Shown here: positions 1-13,805 of the stretch, one piece after another | Layout: every line of letters begins with the position of its first letter | How positions within the stretch are numbered: position 1 is the stretch's first letter | From: Chionis minor | Lineage: Eukaryota; Chordata; Aves; Charadriiformes; Chionididae | Direction of reading: 5' to 3' | Assembly (NCBI GenBank): GCA_013398295.1 | Contig: VZSF01007792.1 | Location: forward strand, 186,001 to 250,000 | DNA: 64,000 bases | Notes under the pieces: model-generated | Told to the model about the DNA's origin: nothing | Database searches by the model: none | Seen by the model: the letters and a program-made list of their open reading frames with translations, nothing else | Made by a program: the position numbers and the translations under genes

Positions 1-3000
1 GCAACTGTGGATAATTTCTATTTTCTAGAAAATTCTTTTTTAAATTATTCTCTAAATATTTTAGATTCAGGAAGGGTAGTTGGAGATATTTTATGCAAAA
101 CTAAAACAGTGTATAGAGAAAATAATCGCATTAACAGAAGTCACCTTCTTCTCTTTGTCCTAACAGTATGTTTTTTCCCATGCTTAAAGTTTTAATACTA
201 TGTTTTTCCGAGAGAACAGCATCCTCATACCCCTGTTAGCATTTCAAAAACTTATGTTACTGTTTGCATTATGTCAAAATATTCTATGATAATAAGATGA
301 GTCCTCATTAATCTTTGTGGTAGTTCGCCTCATTTGGAGGGGGGGGTGGGAAATAAACTACGTGCCAATCTTTTCCTTTGGGAACTTTTAAGAGAAATGG
401 AAAATTGGTGCTAGTATTAAGCCACAAATGTCTTTCCACTACCAGAGAAGTAGCCGTATATTCACATACATATTTAAAAACTGAGATCACGCAGGGAGGT
501 GGGGAAGTACGCTGGAGAACTTTCTGTTCAAGAACATGCCACCTCCTACTCACATTTTCTACATCATTCATCATGCCCAGCTCTAAGCGTATTGCATGTT
601 TGCAAAAATGAAGCTGTTCTCATCATTAATAATTTTCCTAGATATTTTCATCTGCAGATCTCTATGTCCGTGACATTCAGTCAGGGTACTTCTCCGTCAA
701 TATCATGCTGTTAATCTGGGTAACTATCGTTCAGCATCTGCTAAACTGGTGATGGCAACTCACCTTCTAAAGCTGACGTATTTCACTACTCAGAGTCACA
801 CTAACAGCCATTTCATGGAGACAGCAATTAGGCCAAATTCAGCTCTGGTCTCATTTTATCTCACCAGGGAACTTGACACATGGTGTCTTATCTCTGGCAG
901 ACCAAGAAAGCAAAGCAAAGAGGCAGTGAGAGAGATATTTGGGTACTCAAAATTCTGTGGAGAATTCTACGCATGTCAGAGCAAAAGAGTTTCAAAGTAT
1001 AAAAGGTGCAAAACATTTGTGACTTGCACAAGGCCAGTTCAGAACTTTTAGCCTCTAGACACTCCCTTACCATTAATAGGATGTTCTCAAGCTTTAACTC
1101 TTTCTGCTTGTTAGGTTGTGCATAGGCAAATTAAGTCATACCTTGCCTTCAAGTTCAATCTGGACCAGATGTTCAGCTAATGTTCATTGACACAGTGAGC
1201 ACAATTCATGTGTCTTGAAGAGTTTTTATCTGCACTCTTCTGTACCCGCATAAAGATGTTACAGGTTGGTAATAAATAGAACAAAAATAACCATTTTCTG
1301 AGTTTAATGTATTTACATTAATCTACTAAAAACATATATAATCAATATTTTTTTTTCCTGAAAGAACTAAACCACATCTTATTAGAGAGCATCACTTTTT
1401 TTCTTCCATTTTTCTTATCTTTTTTACACATCTTAATTTCATACTTGGTTCTTTGACTTGCAGCCCAATTCAGCACCAGGGTACTTTAAGGGACTTCTTC
1501 TAATGACCTAAGGAAGAGTGGAACCTTTTAGCACTGATTTTGGAAAATTTTACAAAGTGATCAATCTGAAAAAAAAAAGACCGCAAACCCAAATCCCAAC
1601 ACTTAACATATAAGAAGCAGTGCTTCACTTAGATTTGTTTTAAACTCAAAAGCTATTTGTGAATGTCAAAATTTGTAGTTAACAGTGAATGCTATATTAT
1701 GCCTTTTATTTTTTCCCCTAAGTTACTTAGAAAAATTTGAAGACATTTGAGCCATTGTCCATGAAAGAATAAGGAACTCCTAGATGCCTAAAAATAGGAA
1801 CTTTCTGATTGAAAAATTTGCTAAAGAATTACAATTATTTACAGCAAGAGTAGTCATTGAAAGATTTATAATGCAGGATCATTGATGGTAAAATTATATG
1901 AATACAAATTAAATATAGGGCACTGAAAGGTAACCTCTTACTTATAGGGAAAAAGAAGAAAACCAAATTTAATCAGACAAGAAGAATTCAGTATTTCTAA
2001 AAGTATGAGAAAAGCCATAAACAACAACATAGATAATGGAAAATCTGGATACATTTCAAAGAGAACTTTGACATGTCTTGGGAGTGATTGTTCAGCATGA
2101 GTAAAGATTTATCACAGAGATGTCTACTATTCAGTTCGCAAGAGAACAATGAAATGTTTGATGCATCTTATTCAACACAAAAGAATATCAAAGAATACGA
2201 CACAACACACACAAATATAATCGAAGTTATTAATGCACTATTTCAAACTTAAACTAACACAGTTTCATTGAGAACATTCAATTTACCAGCATAAAACTAG
2301 ATAATGCAGAAGTAAATCAAGAAAGTATTCAACCGTGGTTTAATATGGTCAGTAATTTCCTTTTAGTTTAAACATAAAATGGACACTTTTTAATGAAAGT
2401 ACTGTTACTTTGGGGTCTAACTTTGGAGCCTTTCCTTCAACTGAAGACAAAATGAAGTGTGCCTATTTCTTGCAAGGGGTGAATGACTGCTATTTCTAGC
2501 CTATCTTCCATATTTTTATTTTTTTGAAATACACTGTAAGCAATTAATAATGTTTTATCAAAACACTACTCTTATTTTCAATTTTCCAGATAACTAGCTG
2601 ATGAGTAACTAGCACAATGAGATTACAATAATCTTACTACTTACTGAATCAACAGCAAAACTCCAAATGGCTTTAAATGAGTCAGCATTTTGCCTGTATT
2701 TCTGCTGATTTGCTTATACCTATTTGTAGTATAAACTACTAACTCATACAAAAGATAATATCAGTTAATCATTGGCTAACTTTTATGATTACAGATTTAA
2801 CATTGAGTACAACTATGTTGTTTAACTTAACATTTTCTTTAGTACTTAGCTATGTGAAATCTTTGGAGACAGAGTTTGGCCACAAAATCACAAACAAAAA
2901 AAAAATGTTTTACCTTGGCCATCCCCAAAGTCCAGGTCCAGCAGTATGCATGACCAGGCTTGTCAAAACACTGCACTCAATAGCTTCCAGCTGCACACTT

Positions 3001-6000
3001 AGAAAAGTTGGAGATTAAAACAGGAAACAAAACAAACCAAGAACTCCTAATTACTGGTCGGTTCAAAGTATTTGAGATATGAGCTAGTGGATTCCTTGCA
3101 CTTCCAAAAGTCTTAGTCTTTCTATTTGGAGCTCAAAATACACTGGTGAAAATGTGAGAATTATGAGCAGTGCTGACTGAGCGCTTTCTATACAAATCTA
3201 CCAAGCCAGGTTTTCAGATAAGCAAGAAACAGTAATCAATAATAAACGAGAGTCAGAATGTTCTTTGACAGACTTTTTCATCCAATTTCACATTCTGCAT
3301 ACCCTCGAGCTCACATATTTCAGGTGCACAAGGAATGCAAAATCAGAGCTTTTTTGTAATCTTCCCAATTTATTCTCCTACAAAACCAACCTACCAAAAC
3401 TCTGTTAATATTCCACACTGCCACCATCATGCCTAAAACCTCCTCCATCCCACTGTTTTCCATTTCATCAATTACAGTGCTATTTTCAAAAGCCAGCACA
3501 ACATTGAAAATTAATACAATTTCCAAAGAAATACAGATGAAACTGAAATGGTGGGTTTCTTTTTCTATTTGTAAATTATGTTCACTACATTCCTCTAGCT
3601 TACAAAATTACCCTGCAGAACCTTCTCCTCAGTTTAAGCCTTCAGTTCAGTTTTCTTGTGTGGACTCAGCTCCACACTTACTTACAGAAATATGAGCTGC
3701 ATTAGTGTCTTCATTTGACTCCATTATCAGTTTAATTTCTTTTCATAATACTTTGTAAAAGCTACTATTTAACCAATACAATTTAGAAATTCTATTTGAT
3801 AGTTCATTTTTGTTTGATATATACATAACTCAAAAGCAGAAAATACGTGGCCATTTTTAAGCTTCTCTTAAAAATGTGGTGACATCTAAACTGTATATTC
3901 TTGTATATTCTCCACTACCCACTGCCACCTACTGCAGAATTAGGAGCAATGCAAATAGACCTACTTTCAAGAAACTGAAGTTGAATTGTAAATATAAACT
4001 TAAATGCTTAGTGTATAATCTATGCAGATATAGACAGCAATATATATGCATTATGGACTACCTTAGACCTGAACTGAGCAGGATTGTTAGAATAACAAAT
4101 GGTTAAGCAGTGTTAGCTTAAATCTAAAAGCTAAATTGTTCCTCTGAAACCTTTTTCCCATACATAATTAGTTGTACTGGTTCTAAAAGGTTTGTATAAA
4201 TTATTGGGTTTTGGTTTATGTTTATTTTTCAATTTAAAAATCCTTTGAAGTAGTCACCCTTTCCGTGCTTCTTTAGGGCTTAATGTATTTGATCTTTACA
4301 ATGCAATTGCAAACGTGAAACTATCCCAGCTGAGACAGAGAGCTTGTACAACTGCTTCATCCCTGTCTTTTCATCAGTTGAATTACTTCCTTTGACTTAA
4401 TGTCAAATGCCATAGGTTATGTAAGCATATGTGTCATTTTAGGTTTCTTTTTTGCATCAAAGAAACAAAAAACCAATTTGCTTAGAGTTAAACAGACATC
4501 AATTTAAAATGCATTTTTACTTTGTCAATATTCCAACTGTAAGCTTTTCAAACCATAGCAATGAATTTAGCATATTTATCTATGGTAATAATGCAGGCTT
4601 ATTTTCTTTGTAAATTTTTTTTTGAAAAAAAAAATCTTACATCTAAATTTTGTGGCAAAATGGATCTTCTTAGTCCTCAAACCTACAAGTTGTGTTACAT
4701 GCAGTGTTTTTTTTGCTCTTCAAAAACATGAAAAATGAATTGATTTCTAAGTCAGCATTTTTCTATGAGATGTATCCTTCCAGATACGAAGACACAAAAG
4801 ATTACTTTTCCATTTCTGGGCTTCATGTTGGAATACTTATTAGTTTTGACTTTCTGTAAGTGGTTTTTGTTTTTAACTGCTCCTCCAGCATAGAAATTTT
4901 AAAGGAGATTTTCTTGCACATTTAAGAAAATGGTATGTCTTACTGCTCTGACATAACACTAGTACAGTAATTGTCAATCACATAAAGAATATCTGCATTA
5001 AATCTGCTTCTTCTGTTTAATGCCTAAATGACTACATCTCAGTACCTCAGGTAAGAAATAACTATATACCAAAGCCTTTAAACTACAAATCGTTTCTAAA
5101 AAATCCTTTAATATAAAAGATGAAATATTTATTTGCTTACAGAACCTAATCAGTCTTTAAACAATGCTTGAAGGAATGAAAAAAAAATGTTATGAAAACT
5201 CTTTTTGGGTGTTCATAATTTCATGCTTGTTATTGTTATAGACACCTATACGTTAAAAAGTATATAATAAAAAACATTTCTTATATTAAAGATCTAAAAG
5301 CAATATCTATTGATTCCAGTTGCAGTTTCCTCTCAGTTTGTGATTTTTGTTTGGTCAAAAGGAAAAGGTATTTTTCCTATGGTATCATTAGATTTTAGTT
5401 TTAAATATCAGAGTTCTGAGTATGTGGCAGGTACACACATTGGAGTAAAGAGGTTGTTCTGAACACAAATTTTGCTTTTATTCAACAAAGCAGAACTAGT
5501 AAAGACTACTTAATAGATTTGAGCAATGTTAAGGCTACACTAACTTGAAAGAAACAAGAACACGTACACTAAATCTTAATCCCATTGGACTCAATGGAAA
5601 CTTTCCTCTTAAGATCAAAGAAATCAGGATTTGGCCTTTATGTCAACATTAACCCCTGTACCTTAGCTTTCCCACTGGAGTTTGCACAAAGCAGTATGTT
5701 TGCTGAATGCATGTGGTAACAGTATACATTTTTGTGCTTAACACATCAGAAAATTTTAAGGATCTTGCACGAAGCTGGATTATTTTGTTTTACTGGATGC
5801 AACAAAATAGTCTTCCTTTCTATTTTGTACTATGAATTTATTGTAGTTTTCACAACCCTTCATGTGAAGCAACACATGAACATAATACTGAGTGTAAATT
5901 TACAGAAGTACATGACCACCATACTCAGCTTCACACATTTGCCATCAGAAGTGATGTGTTCCCTTCTCTTTCTGGTGCATAACAATAGTAAAGGGTTATA

Positions 6001-6597
6001 CACTCCACACAATAATCCTATTGTTATTCTATTGCCCTTTTTGTGAAATGCGATCAGAACGGCCAGAACTCAAGACCATCTTTTCCACTGTTCACACTCT
6101 TTGCATTCCCTCAGACACTTGTCCCAGCCCAGAAGCTAAGACTTGGCCTGCCGTGGAGACTGGTCTATTCCCTCTCCCCTGTCAGGCTTTTCATGGCATT
6201 TATTTGATTCTATTATACATCACTGTGGTAACTAAATGACTTCCAAGGTAAAAAAAGTGACTTGAGATGAGGACTCTTCTGTGGCGGTGGGAAATGAGGG
6301 AAGAATTTTTACCCTTACCCTGGGAATGGAGCTAGTCCAAAGGCATTACACCTTTCTCCGGATCACTGTCTGGCTGCTTACCTTCAGTAAAATGTGACAT
6401 GACTAATTGTTTTTTCCCAGTTGTTGCCATTGACTAGGCCCAGCATTTTACACATCCTGAGCAGTCAGAGTCAGCAGCTGTGAAGAATAATTAGGGAAAC
6501 TCAAAGGATACCTTTATAAGTGATGGTCAAGAACTCTTTCTCCCTTTCTTTTTAAGTTTGCACAAGCTTATTCACTTGCTCTTGACACTGGCAATTT
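1..6597. other. Unique AT-rich non-coding stretch
   Basis: I see no gene here. Open frames are short (longest about 104 codons at 5732-6046) and have no recognisable motif or supporting splice context. Local landmarks are a short G-rich run at 339-350, a possible ancient-repeat remnant near 5577-5640, and a splice-site-flanked but stop-containing minus-strand interval at 6382-6477; the last two are discussed as findings. It most likely belongs to an intron or intergenic desert. A missed short exon cannot be excluded from sequence alone. Confidence 0.7.
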
Positions 6598-7446
6598 GAG
6601 TGTAGCCTCAGCAAGTTTATGGATGACACCAAGCTGAGTGGTGTGGCTCACACTCTAGAGGGAAGGGATGCCATCCAGAGGGACCCTGACAGGCAAGAGG
6701 GGTGGGCCCATGCGAATCTCATGAAGTTCAACAAGGCCAAGTGCAAGGTCCTACACCTGGGACAGGGCAATTCCAAATATGGATACAGGCTGGGTGAGAA
6801 GAGGGTTGAGAGTAGCCCTGAAGAGAAGGACTTGCAAGGCCTTGGTGAATAAAAAAAGGATATTAGCCAGCAATGCGCACTTGCAGCCTTGAAAGCCTAC
6901 TGTATCCTGGGCAGCATCAAAAGAAGCATGGCCAGCAGGTTGAGGAAAGTGACTCTGATCCTCTACTCTGCTCTCACAACACCACACCTGCAGCATTGTA
7001 TGCAGGTCTGGCACCCTCAACATAAGAAGGACACGGGCCTGTTTAAGCGGGTTCAGAGGAGAGCTATGATCGGAGGGCTGGAGCACTTCCCTATGAAGAC
7101 AAGCTGAGAGAGTTGGGGTTATTCAACCTGGAGAAAGAAGGCTCTGGGGAGACCTTATAGCAGCCTTCCAGTATCTGAAAGGGGCCTACAGGAAAGATGG
7201 GGAGGAACTCATTGTCAGGGAGCGTAGTGACAGCACAAGGGTTTTTTAAGCTGAAAGAGGGTAGTGAGACACTGGAACAGGTTGCCCAGAGAAGTTGTGG
7301 ATGACCCATCCCTGGAAGGGTTCAAGGCCAGGCTGGATGGGGCTTTGAGCAACCTGGTCTAGAGGAAGGTGCCCCTACCCATGGCAGGGGGGTTGGAACT
7401 AAGTGATCTTTAAGGTCCCTTCCAACCCAAACCATTCTATGATTTA
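6598..7446 (+). mobile_element. CR1 LINE copy A, 5'-truncated, with 3' end
   Basis: This is a non-LTR retrotransposon of the avian CR1 family, about 850 bp long and truncated at its 5' end as most CR1 copies are. It starts inside the reverse transcriptase, at the codons for [12 protein letters not shown], the region of catalytic motif C (normally FADD). It then runs through [17 protein letters not shown], a CILGSIKRSMASR segment and a VQRRAMIGGLEHF segment. It finishes with the avian CR1 3' tail (GGTTGGAACTAAGTGATC, then ACCATTCTATGATT). The copy is dead: the motif has Met for Ala, there is an in-frame TAA at 6850-6852, and a 1-bp loss near 7091 shifts the frame just after LEHF. It also lacks about 41 bp near 7262 that copy F retains. 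No target-site duplication was evident by eye. Confidence 0.96.
6619..7107 (+). pseudogene. Decayed CR1 reverse-transcriptase C-terminal part
   Basis: This is the coding remnant inside CR1 copy A. One frame is open from 6619 to the TAA at 6850 and, in the same frame, again to 7107. The translation is recognisably the RT thumb/C-terminal part of CR1 ORF2: DDTKL at the start, [16 protein letters not shown] about 30 residues on, then LYSALTTPHLQHCMQVWHPQ. Upstream RT motifs (fingers, palm A and B) and the endonuclease domain are absent because the copy is 5'-truncated. Beyond 7107 the CR1 protein continues in another frame (RELGLFNLEK near 7108). It cannot make an active enzyme. Confidence 0.9.
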
Positions 7447-10400
7447 GACATATTTCTCACTTCCAAGCACATCTAGTATCTGTGGCATCCATTTCTCCCC
7501 AATATGGCTACTTAGGTTATCCATTTTTTCAAACAAATTTCATTTTGGAAAATATTTCTATACCACCTCAAAACTGAATGATTTTTCTGATTTTGTGTTA
7601 TAAATAAAATTTGAATCTGTCTGTGTTTTACCGCTTTTTAATCCTCTACGGATAGAAATGTTAAAAAAAGTCTTGTTACATACTAGTTTAATTTAGATTC
7701 GTATGCAATAAATTTTGAATTTACAGTAACAGCAAGACTGCAAAAGTATTTGTAACTGTCGCAGAGCTGTTTGAGGATCAAGATAATTACAGTATACAGG
7801 ATAACAGAAAATATAATATACCGGCATCCTATGTCTATTCAGCTAATCGTCATTCCCTGACAGATGTTCAAACACAGCATTTTCATAAACTGACTTTTTT
7901 AAAAAGGTGATTTTCTTAATAGATATAAACAACATGATAAAGAACTCTAGCTATATAACCATTTAAATCATACTCCATGGAAAACAACCTTAAAAATGCA
8001 GTGGAGTCTCCAGTGTCCATGGGTTATGCTCATAGAAGACTTTAAGTAAAGATCAAGGTGCACACAGCAAAACAAAATCTGTTATGAAACAAGCTAATAT
8101 AAACTACAGTGTCACCTCTAATAACCAAATAAAAATTAGTTTCATTGCATTTACTCTTCAACCCTTGTTTCCAAAGGCTTTGGTATTCAAACTGAATTTA
8201 CCTCACACACCATTTTGAGGACTTAATTTTGTACAAAACCTCACAGGTCTGGGAAGGAATTCAGTGCTGTACATGGCCAAGGTGTCCCTCCCCACCCATG
8301 AGTGCTGCAACACTGGGTTTTTTTAGGCCTCTATTTCAATTCACAGAACAGTGGTTATCATTTCAGCTTATCCTCTAACATGGAATTTCTAGGAAAGGAA
8401 AACCACGCAATAGTTGATGCCTTGCCTCTCTCCTATTCTTGTCTTGAGGAAGAATGAGGAATACTTGCCTATAGGAGACTCACAGAAAAAGCTGCTCTAC
8501 ACTGCAAAGTAGATACCACCCTACAGATCATTGAATAAGAAACTGCAAAGCTGAATTTAGGTGGACTTCTTTGGCAAATGTATTTTGGGATTGAGTTCTC
8601 CCCAGTTCCCACAAAGTTTCCACAAAGACAAACAATAGTTTATCAAAAAGGTGAGGGTTTTTTTGCTTTGTTTTGTTTTAAAGAATAAAACGTTTTATTG
8701 AACAGTTTTACTTTTAAAAGATGTGTTTTTATAGTAAAAAGTCTTATCTTTTGCAATGTTGTTTCTGACAAAAAAATACTTTATTAATCCTAGGTTTTAA
8801 CTTCAGATATCTTATTTTCTTCATCTCTCATCTTACAGTGTATCCTTTCTTTGTTTTTTTTCCTCTCTGTAAGCAAATATTACTTAGAAAACATCATTTA
8901 TAGAGGCAATATTTTTTCATGTTGCGTAGTAAACCAAAGGGTATTTTAAAAGCATACAACACATACTTAAATATAAAATCTGGTGGTAGGAAACAAAGAG
9001 AGACTCACCCCTTTTTTCTGTTTCACTGATTTTAAGATTGAATGTAGCCTGGCTATATTATTACATATCTATTTAGGCTTTCTAATGACCACCATAATTT
9101 CCTTCTGACTGACATTTGATAACTGGGGATCACATTTCAGCATTTCCCTTTCTTCTTTGAAGACCCCTACCACAGCCTTAATCATAAAGTAACTGAATTG
9201 ATTTCAGAAAGTGCAAAGTGAACATAGTATTTCACACTCTTCATGCCCAGTCCTTATCATGGCTTAATGCTTTTTTTCCTTAGGAGTTAATTTGTTACAA
9301 ATAATTTTCCGCTCTAGGAATACTTGGGATACTCTGTTTCTTTCCTCCTTCCAGTTCCAACTGTGTTTATTATCATAGGCTGAACTGTTCATGAATTATT
9401 GTATCTCTCTCTACTCTGAAGTTATCAACACCCATTCATTCAGACTAATTTTAAAAATTTACAGCTTCCTCATGACTAAATTTGAGTAAATTCCTACGAA
9501 ATTCTAAAAGCCAACCATTTAAGCAGACTGCATTGATGGCATTACCACTATTTGTACTCCACTGCTGACTGCACCTTAACAATGATTATTTTATTGCTCC
9601 TGAACTAAGAGATTTAGAATGAGAACCACAAAATTATTTCAGATGTCATCTTCTATCAATTTATTTGGAAAAGAGATACCAAAATAGTTTAAGACCTAAG
9701 TATCTCTAAAGATTTGCAGTCAGGTTCTTGGACTGAAACAGAAACTATTGTTCTATTCTGAAGTAACCTTCTAAGCAACAAACACAGGGAAAATGTCAAG
9801 AACAATTCTGAGTCAAGATGCAAGTATTAATAGTATTCAGTTACAGGCTGGCCATTTTTCTGTGACATGCAGAAATATTTCTCAGGAACTATACAGCAGA
9901 ACCTTTTTTCCTAATGCTTATTGATTGCCTTCTTCAATCAGTGTAGAAAGTTTTCTATGTGGTAACTTTATAGTGAAAAAATACACATCTTTTTTTTCTG
10001 ATCAGTAAAGAGAAAATCATTACACAGAAATTGTTTGTACAGTGTGTAGCTTAATTCCACATACAGACTGGAGACCAGACTACAAAAGGGCAACTAATAT
10101 GACCATGAAAAGTAAGACCCATTGAAAACCAAGAAATACAAAGCAAACCACAAAACCCCTAAATCAGATCTCAGTTTGAGTTCCGTCTTAGTCTTTGTCA
10201 TGCTGCCGTGGGTCTGATCTGAATATCTTTTTAGACTTAATGTAATTATCTACAAAAATACTTAACATTACATCATGGAGTTCGGCTCATTTTAAAGAGA
10301 ATTTTTCTCAACAGCCCATGTTAATAACACAGTTTACTTTTTCCCTTGTGCAATACTTAAGCTTATCAGATAAACCCAAAACCATTGACTATGGAAATAC

Positions 10401-13400
10401 TGAAAGATGCATTTCATGACAGCCTAGCAACAATTTATTCCCACAGACATCTCTCAGCAAGAAAATGTTAAGTTGAATGTAGCTGCTTGGCAAAAAAAGA
10501 TCAGAGCCATTAAAACGGCACAAGCACACAGTTTAGTTGAGGAGAATCAGAAAAATTCTAAAAACTCTTGGATCTGCTTTTCATTCTCTAGTGAACAGAA
10601 ACACATACATGCACGGAAGCTCATCTGTTTTTTTACCCCAAGGTCTCCTGCCTCTCCTACAATCCACAATCCTAGTCACCTGTTCAACAAGTACTTAAAA
10701 TGTAGGTATTCAGAACGTATCAGCCCCTTCATGTGAGCATTCTAGCTGTATGCACTGACAGTAATCCAGAGTGCATGCATTGCTTGATGTAAAGTATTTC
10801 TGACCTCAGATGTTCTAATCAGGTGATAATCTTTTAACAGATGTGAAGCTATTTCCCCCAGCTAAAACATGATAAATCTAGGTTTAGCTAGTTATTGTGA
10901 CCAGCTCTAAAAGGAGCTACGTAATTAGTAATAACAGCAATGAAAACTTATAATTGTTCTAGCCTTTCCTTTGAATATGTGTTTACTGAAACACACACCA
11001 GAGGGACATGGCATGTTTTTAAAAAAACAAGCTTCTTAGATGAAAGGGATAGAGAACTCAAACCAATTCATGGCTCGCAATCGTCATTCATCCCAGAATA
11101 AAATTGCATGTTTGGTGGCTGGCAACACTATGTAGTTCAAAATTCAAGAATACAGTAGATAGAGCTGACAATGAGGTAAATGTTTCCTGACAACTAAAAT
11201 CTATAATACTATCTATAAGGTGTGTGTATGGTTGCTACTTACTGAAACAAACGCATTGCATTAGAAACCTTACGCAGTTTCTATTAAAACACGTAATCAG
11301 CCAGTCCGGCAAAAAACATGGATCTCATCAGCAAGGATATTGTGCATTTAGTTTGCCAATTGATCTTTTTCTAAAGGCAGGTTCAAGCAAACTTGCATGA
11401 TTTCATATCGTTAGTCTTAATTACAACTTGAAATGCAGGATACAATTTGGGGGGGGGGGGGGGAAGGTGGGATGAGGGAAGAACAGGCCTAGTGCATTCA
11501 ATGTTTGAATTGATTTGTAGTGCAAAGGTACAAATCTCTTGGTGCCTTTGGAAAGGATTTCTTGCCACTTTCAACCTTGTAACATGCATATCAGGAGACT
11601 CCAAGAAGCCAGCCAGCAGGATGAGGTGCTGGGGCAATTACAGGTCAGGAATCAGTGGCAACCTTAACAGCTGGCTGTTGATTAAAGATGAAACTCAAGC
11701 CCTGCACAGAAAGCCTGAAAAAGAACTACACAAGACTTCATATAGTGCTTCAGTCCTGAACAATGTAACTACACATTTGTAAAGCCAAATACTACAACAG
11801 CAGTCTCTTTTGCAGAGCAAACCAATCATTCCCTGCACTTCTTGCACTTATGGACAATTAATTTAAGGCCTGAACTTGATCATGACACTCAAATTCTTTT
11901 TTGTTTAGTAAATACAAAACAAAATTATTTTCTGAGACAAAATGGTTGATCGGATGTGTAATTTGACATGTTGCTTTCCAGAACTTTTACAACAGAGAAA
12001 TAACAAATTTACTGCCTTTTTTTTTTTTCCTGTGTGAATGTTGCATTGTTCACTTATCTGGGTATCAAGATATGTGAACCTAGAAGCCTGTTTTCTAACC
12101 TGTTCATCCAGGTGTCATTCTCGCTTTTAAATATATATGCAAGCTCCTCAGTGAAGAAGAAGAGATGTAAACAAACACTTCCAAAGTCACTCCTGATCCT
12201 ACAGCAGGAGCTGGAGTTGAAAAATGTTACCTAGATTATGCAGTTTTGTACATGCGGGTACCATGACAAGCAACTCACAGCTTTTAAAAACAATCATTTA
12301 CTAGAGGCAATAACTCACTAACAATGACATAGCAAATCAACAAAAGAGCCAGCAGTAAGATTTCAAGTCTAATGCCATTTCCCCTTGGTCATTGTGCCTC
12401 TTTACAGATCTGCCTACAAGTAATAGTAGCATTGCAGCAGTAAATGAAAAGTATGCCTTCTCAAAGGATTGCAGTAATGGTCTCCATCTACAAATCAAAG
12501 TTCCTTTGTTAAAACAAGTTTCAGAAAAGGCCTTTCCAAAACTATTTCATTTTCTATCAGACAAACAGAAATACAGCGTAAGTAACAATATGCACTGAAG
12601 CATATTCTAGACACTGATTTTAGAATATATATAGGAGATATTTTAATTTGCAGGCTCTTTTTTAAAAGATTTAGGAATCAACCATATACAGTAACAGCAA
12701 GGTATGGAAGCACTTTACTGGTCCGGGGATAAACCCATGCATTTGCAACTGATGGACACAAGAACATTCACTGAAAACTATATATATTAAAGTTTTATGC
12801 ATGTGGAGCCTGAGAAAGAGGGATAAAACACTGCATTAATGTTATAGATTAACTTGACAAGACAGCTGATCCCATTGTGCTCACAGTAACTGAATATGAG
12901 GTTCGCTGAACGTTAACACGGAAAGAATTATTTTCTGTAGAGACTCTCAGGTAAATTCTGGTCAAAGTATTATTACCCTTGCATGTGAAAGCAATCTATA
13001 TAAAAGTTGTATTTTGAATTTTCTTTGATTTGTCTGACATTGATCTTATTAACTTGTACTTAAAGTCTACTCTTATAGGGGTTTTTGTGATACACAGTAA
13101 AAACAGTATTTTTCATATTTTGTGTTTTTTACCAAAATGAGAAAATAATGGAAAAGTCATGAGTAAAATGAGGTAAGTAAATTAAGTATAAAACTTTCCT
13201 ATAAGTCAAACAATAAAGAAAATTCTGAAATAACTATTTTTTAACAAGTTCCTTTTGGGGCTAGATGTGATCACTAGCAAGGCCCCTTGTCAGGAGTGGT
13301 TTTATATTATAGCTATTTGTTAACTACTAAACGTATTCATACATGCACTTTCCTAGTCACAATGGTATGAATTATTTCCCTTTGGACTATTGTCATCCCC

Positions 13401-13805
13401 TTCAGATACTGAGAACTCTTCCATCATGTATGTTTACACTTAATTTTTCTAGTGTACACAATCCAATGAGATTACACATGATCATGAGTTAGGAATTTGT
13501 AGTCACAAATCAACTCTTTACTACTATTTTCTTTTGATATTTTGATAACACAACATGGAAAGTAATTATCACATAAACTTAGAAACAACAAATAGTAAAA
13601 AAGAAAATAATTGTAAAATTCTTCCTAAAATTGTCTTCCCATTACTAGAAAGTAAAACTATGTAGGAAAGGAATTGTTCCCTTGCAGTGTGTTGGCTAAC
13701 TTCAAAACAAAACATAAGCACTGTGAAGGACCACAAAAAGGGCTTTTTAAAAATACACTAACGGCAAAAGGAGAATGAGAGATAATACTGATCTATTGCT
13801 TCATA
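7447..13805. other. Unique non-coding stretch with a G15 run
   Basis: No gene is supported. Open frames reach at most 111 codons (11447-11782); that one begins inside the poly-G run and has no recognisable domain. The stretch has the usual AT-rich background, a T12 run at 12017-12028 and the G15 homopolymer at 11449-11463. A strong donor-like AG|GTAAGT lies near 13173, but I found no convincing acceptor upstream of it. Confidence 0.7.
11449..11463 (+). repeat. Poly-G homopolymer (G15)
   Basis: Fifteen consecutive G residues follow TACAATTT and are followed by AAGGTGGG. A G-run this long is rare in AT-rich bird DNA. It is likely polymorphic in length and hard to sequence accurately, and with the GGTGGG just downstream it could contribute to G-quadruplex formation. 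The exact length may be an assembly estimate. Confidence 0.95.

Noticed and set aside
11447..11782. 111-codon open frame on the plus strand
   Set aside because: It begins in the poly-G run, has no ATG-supported coding look or domain, and the antisense frame over the same bases is equally open.
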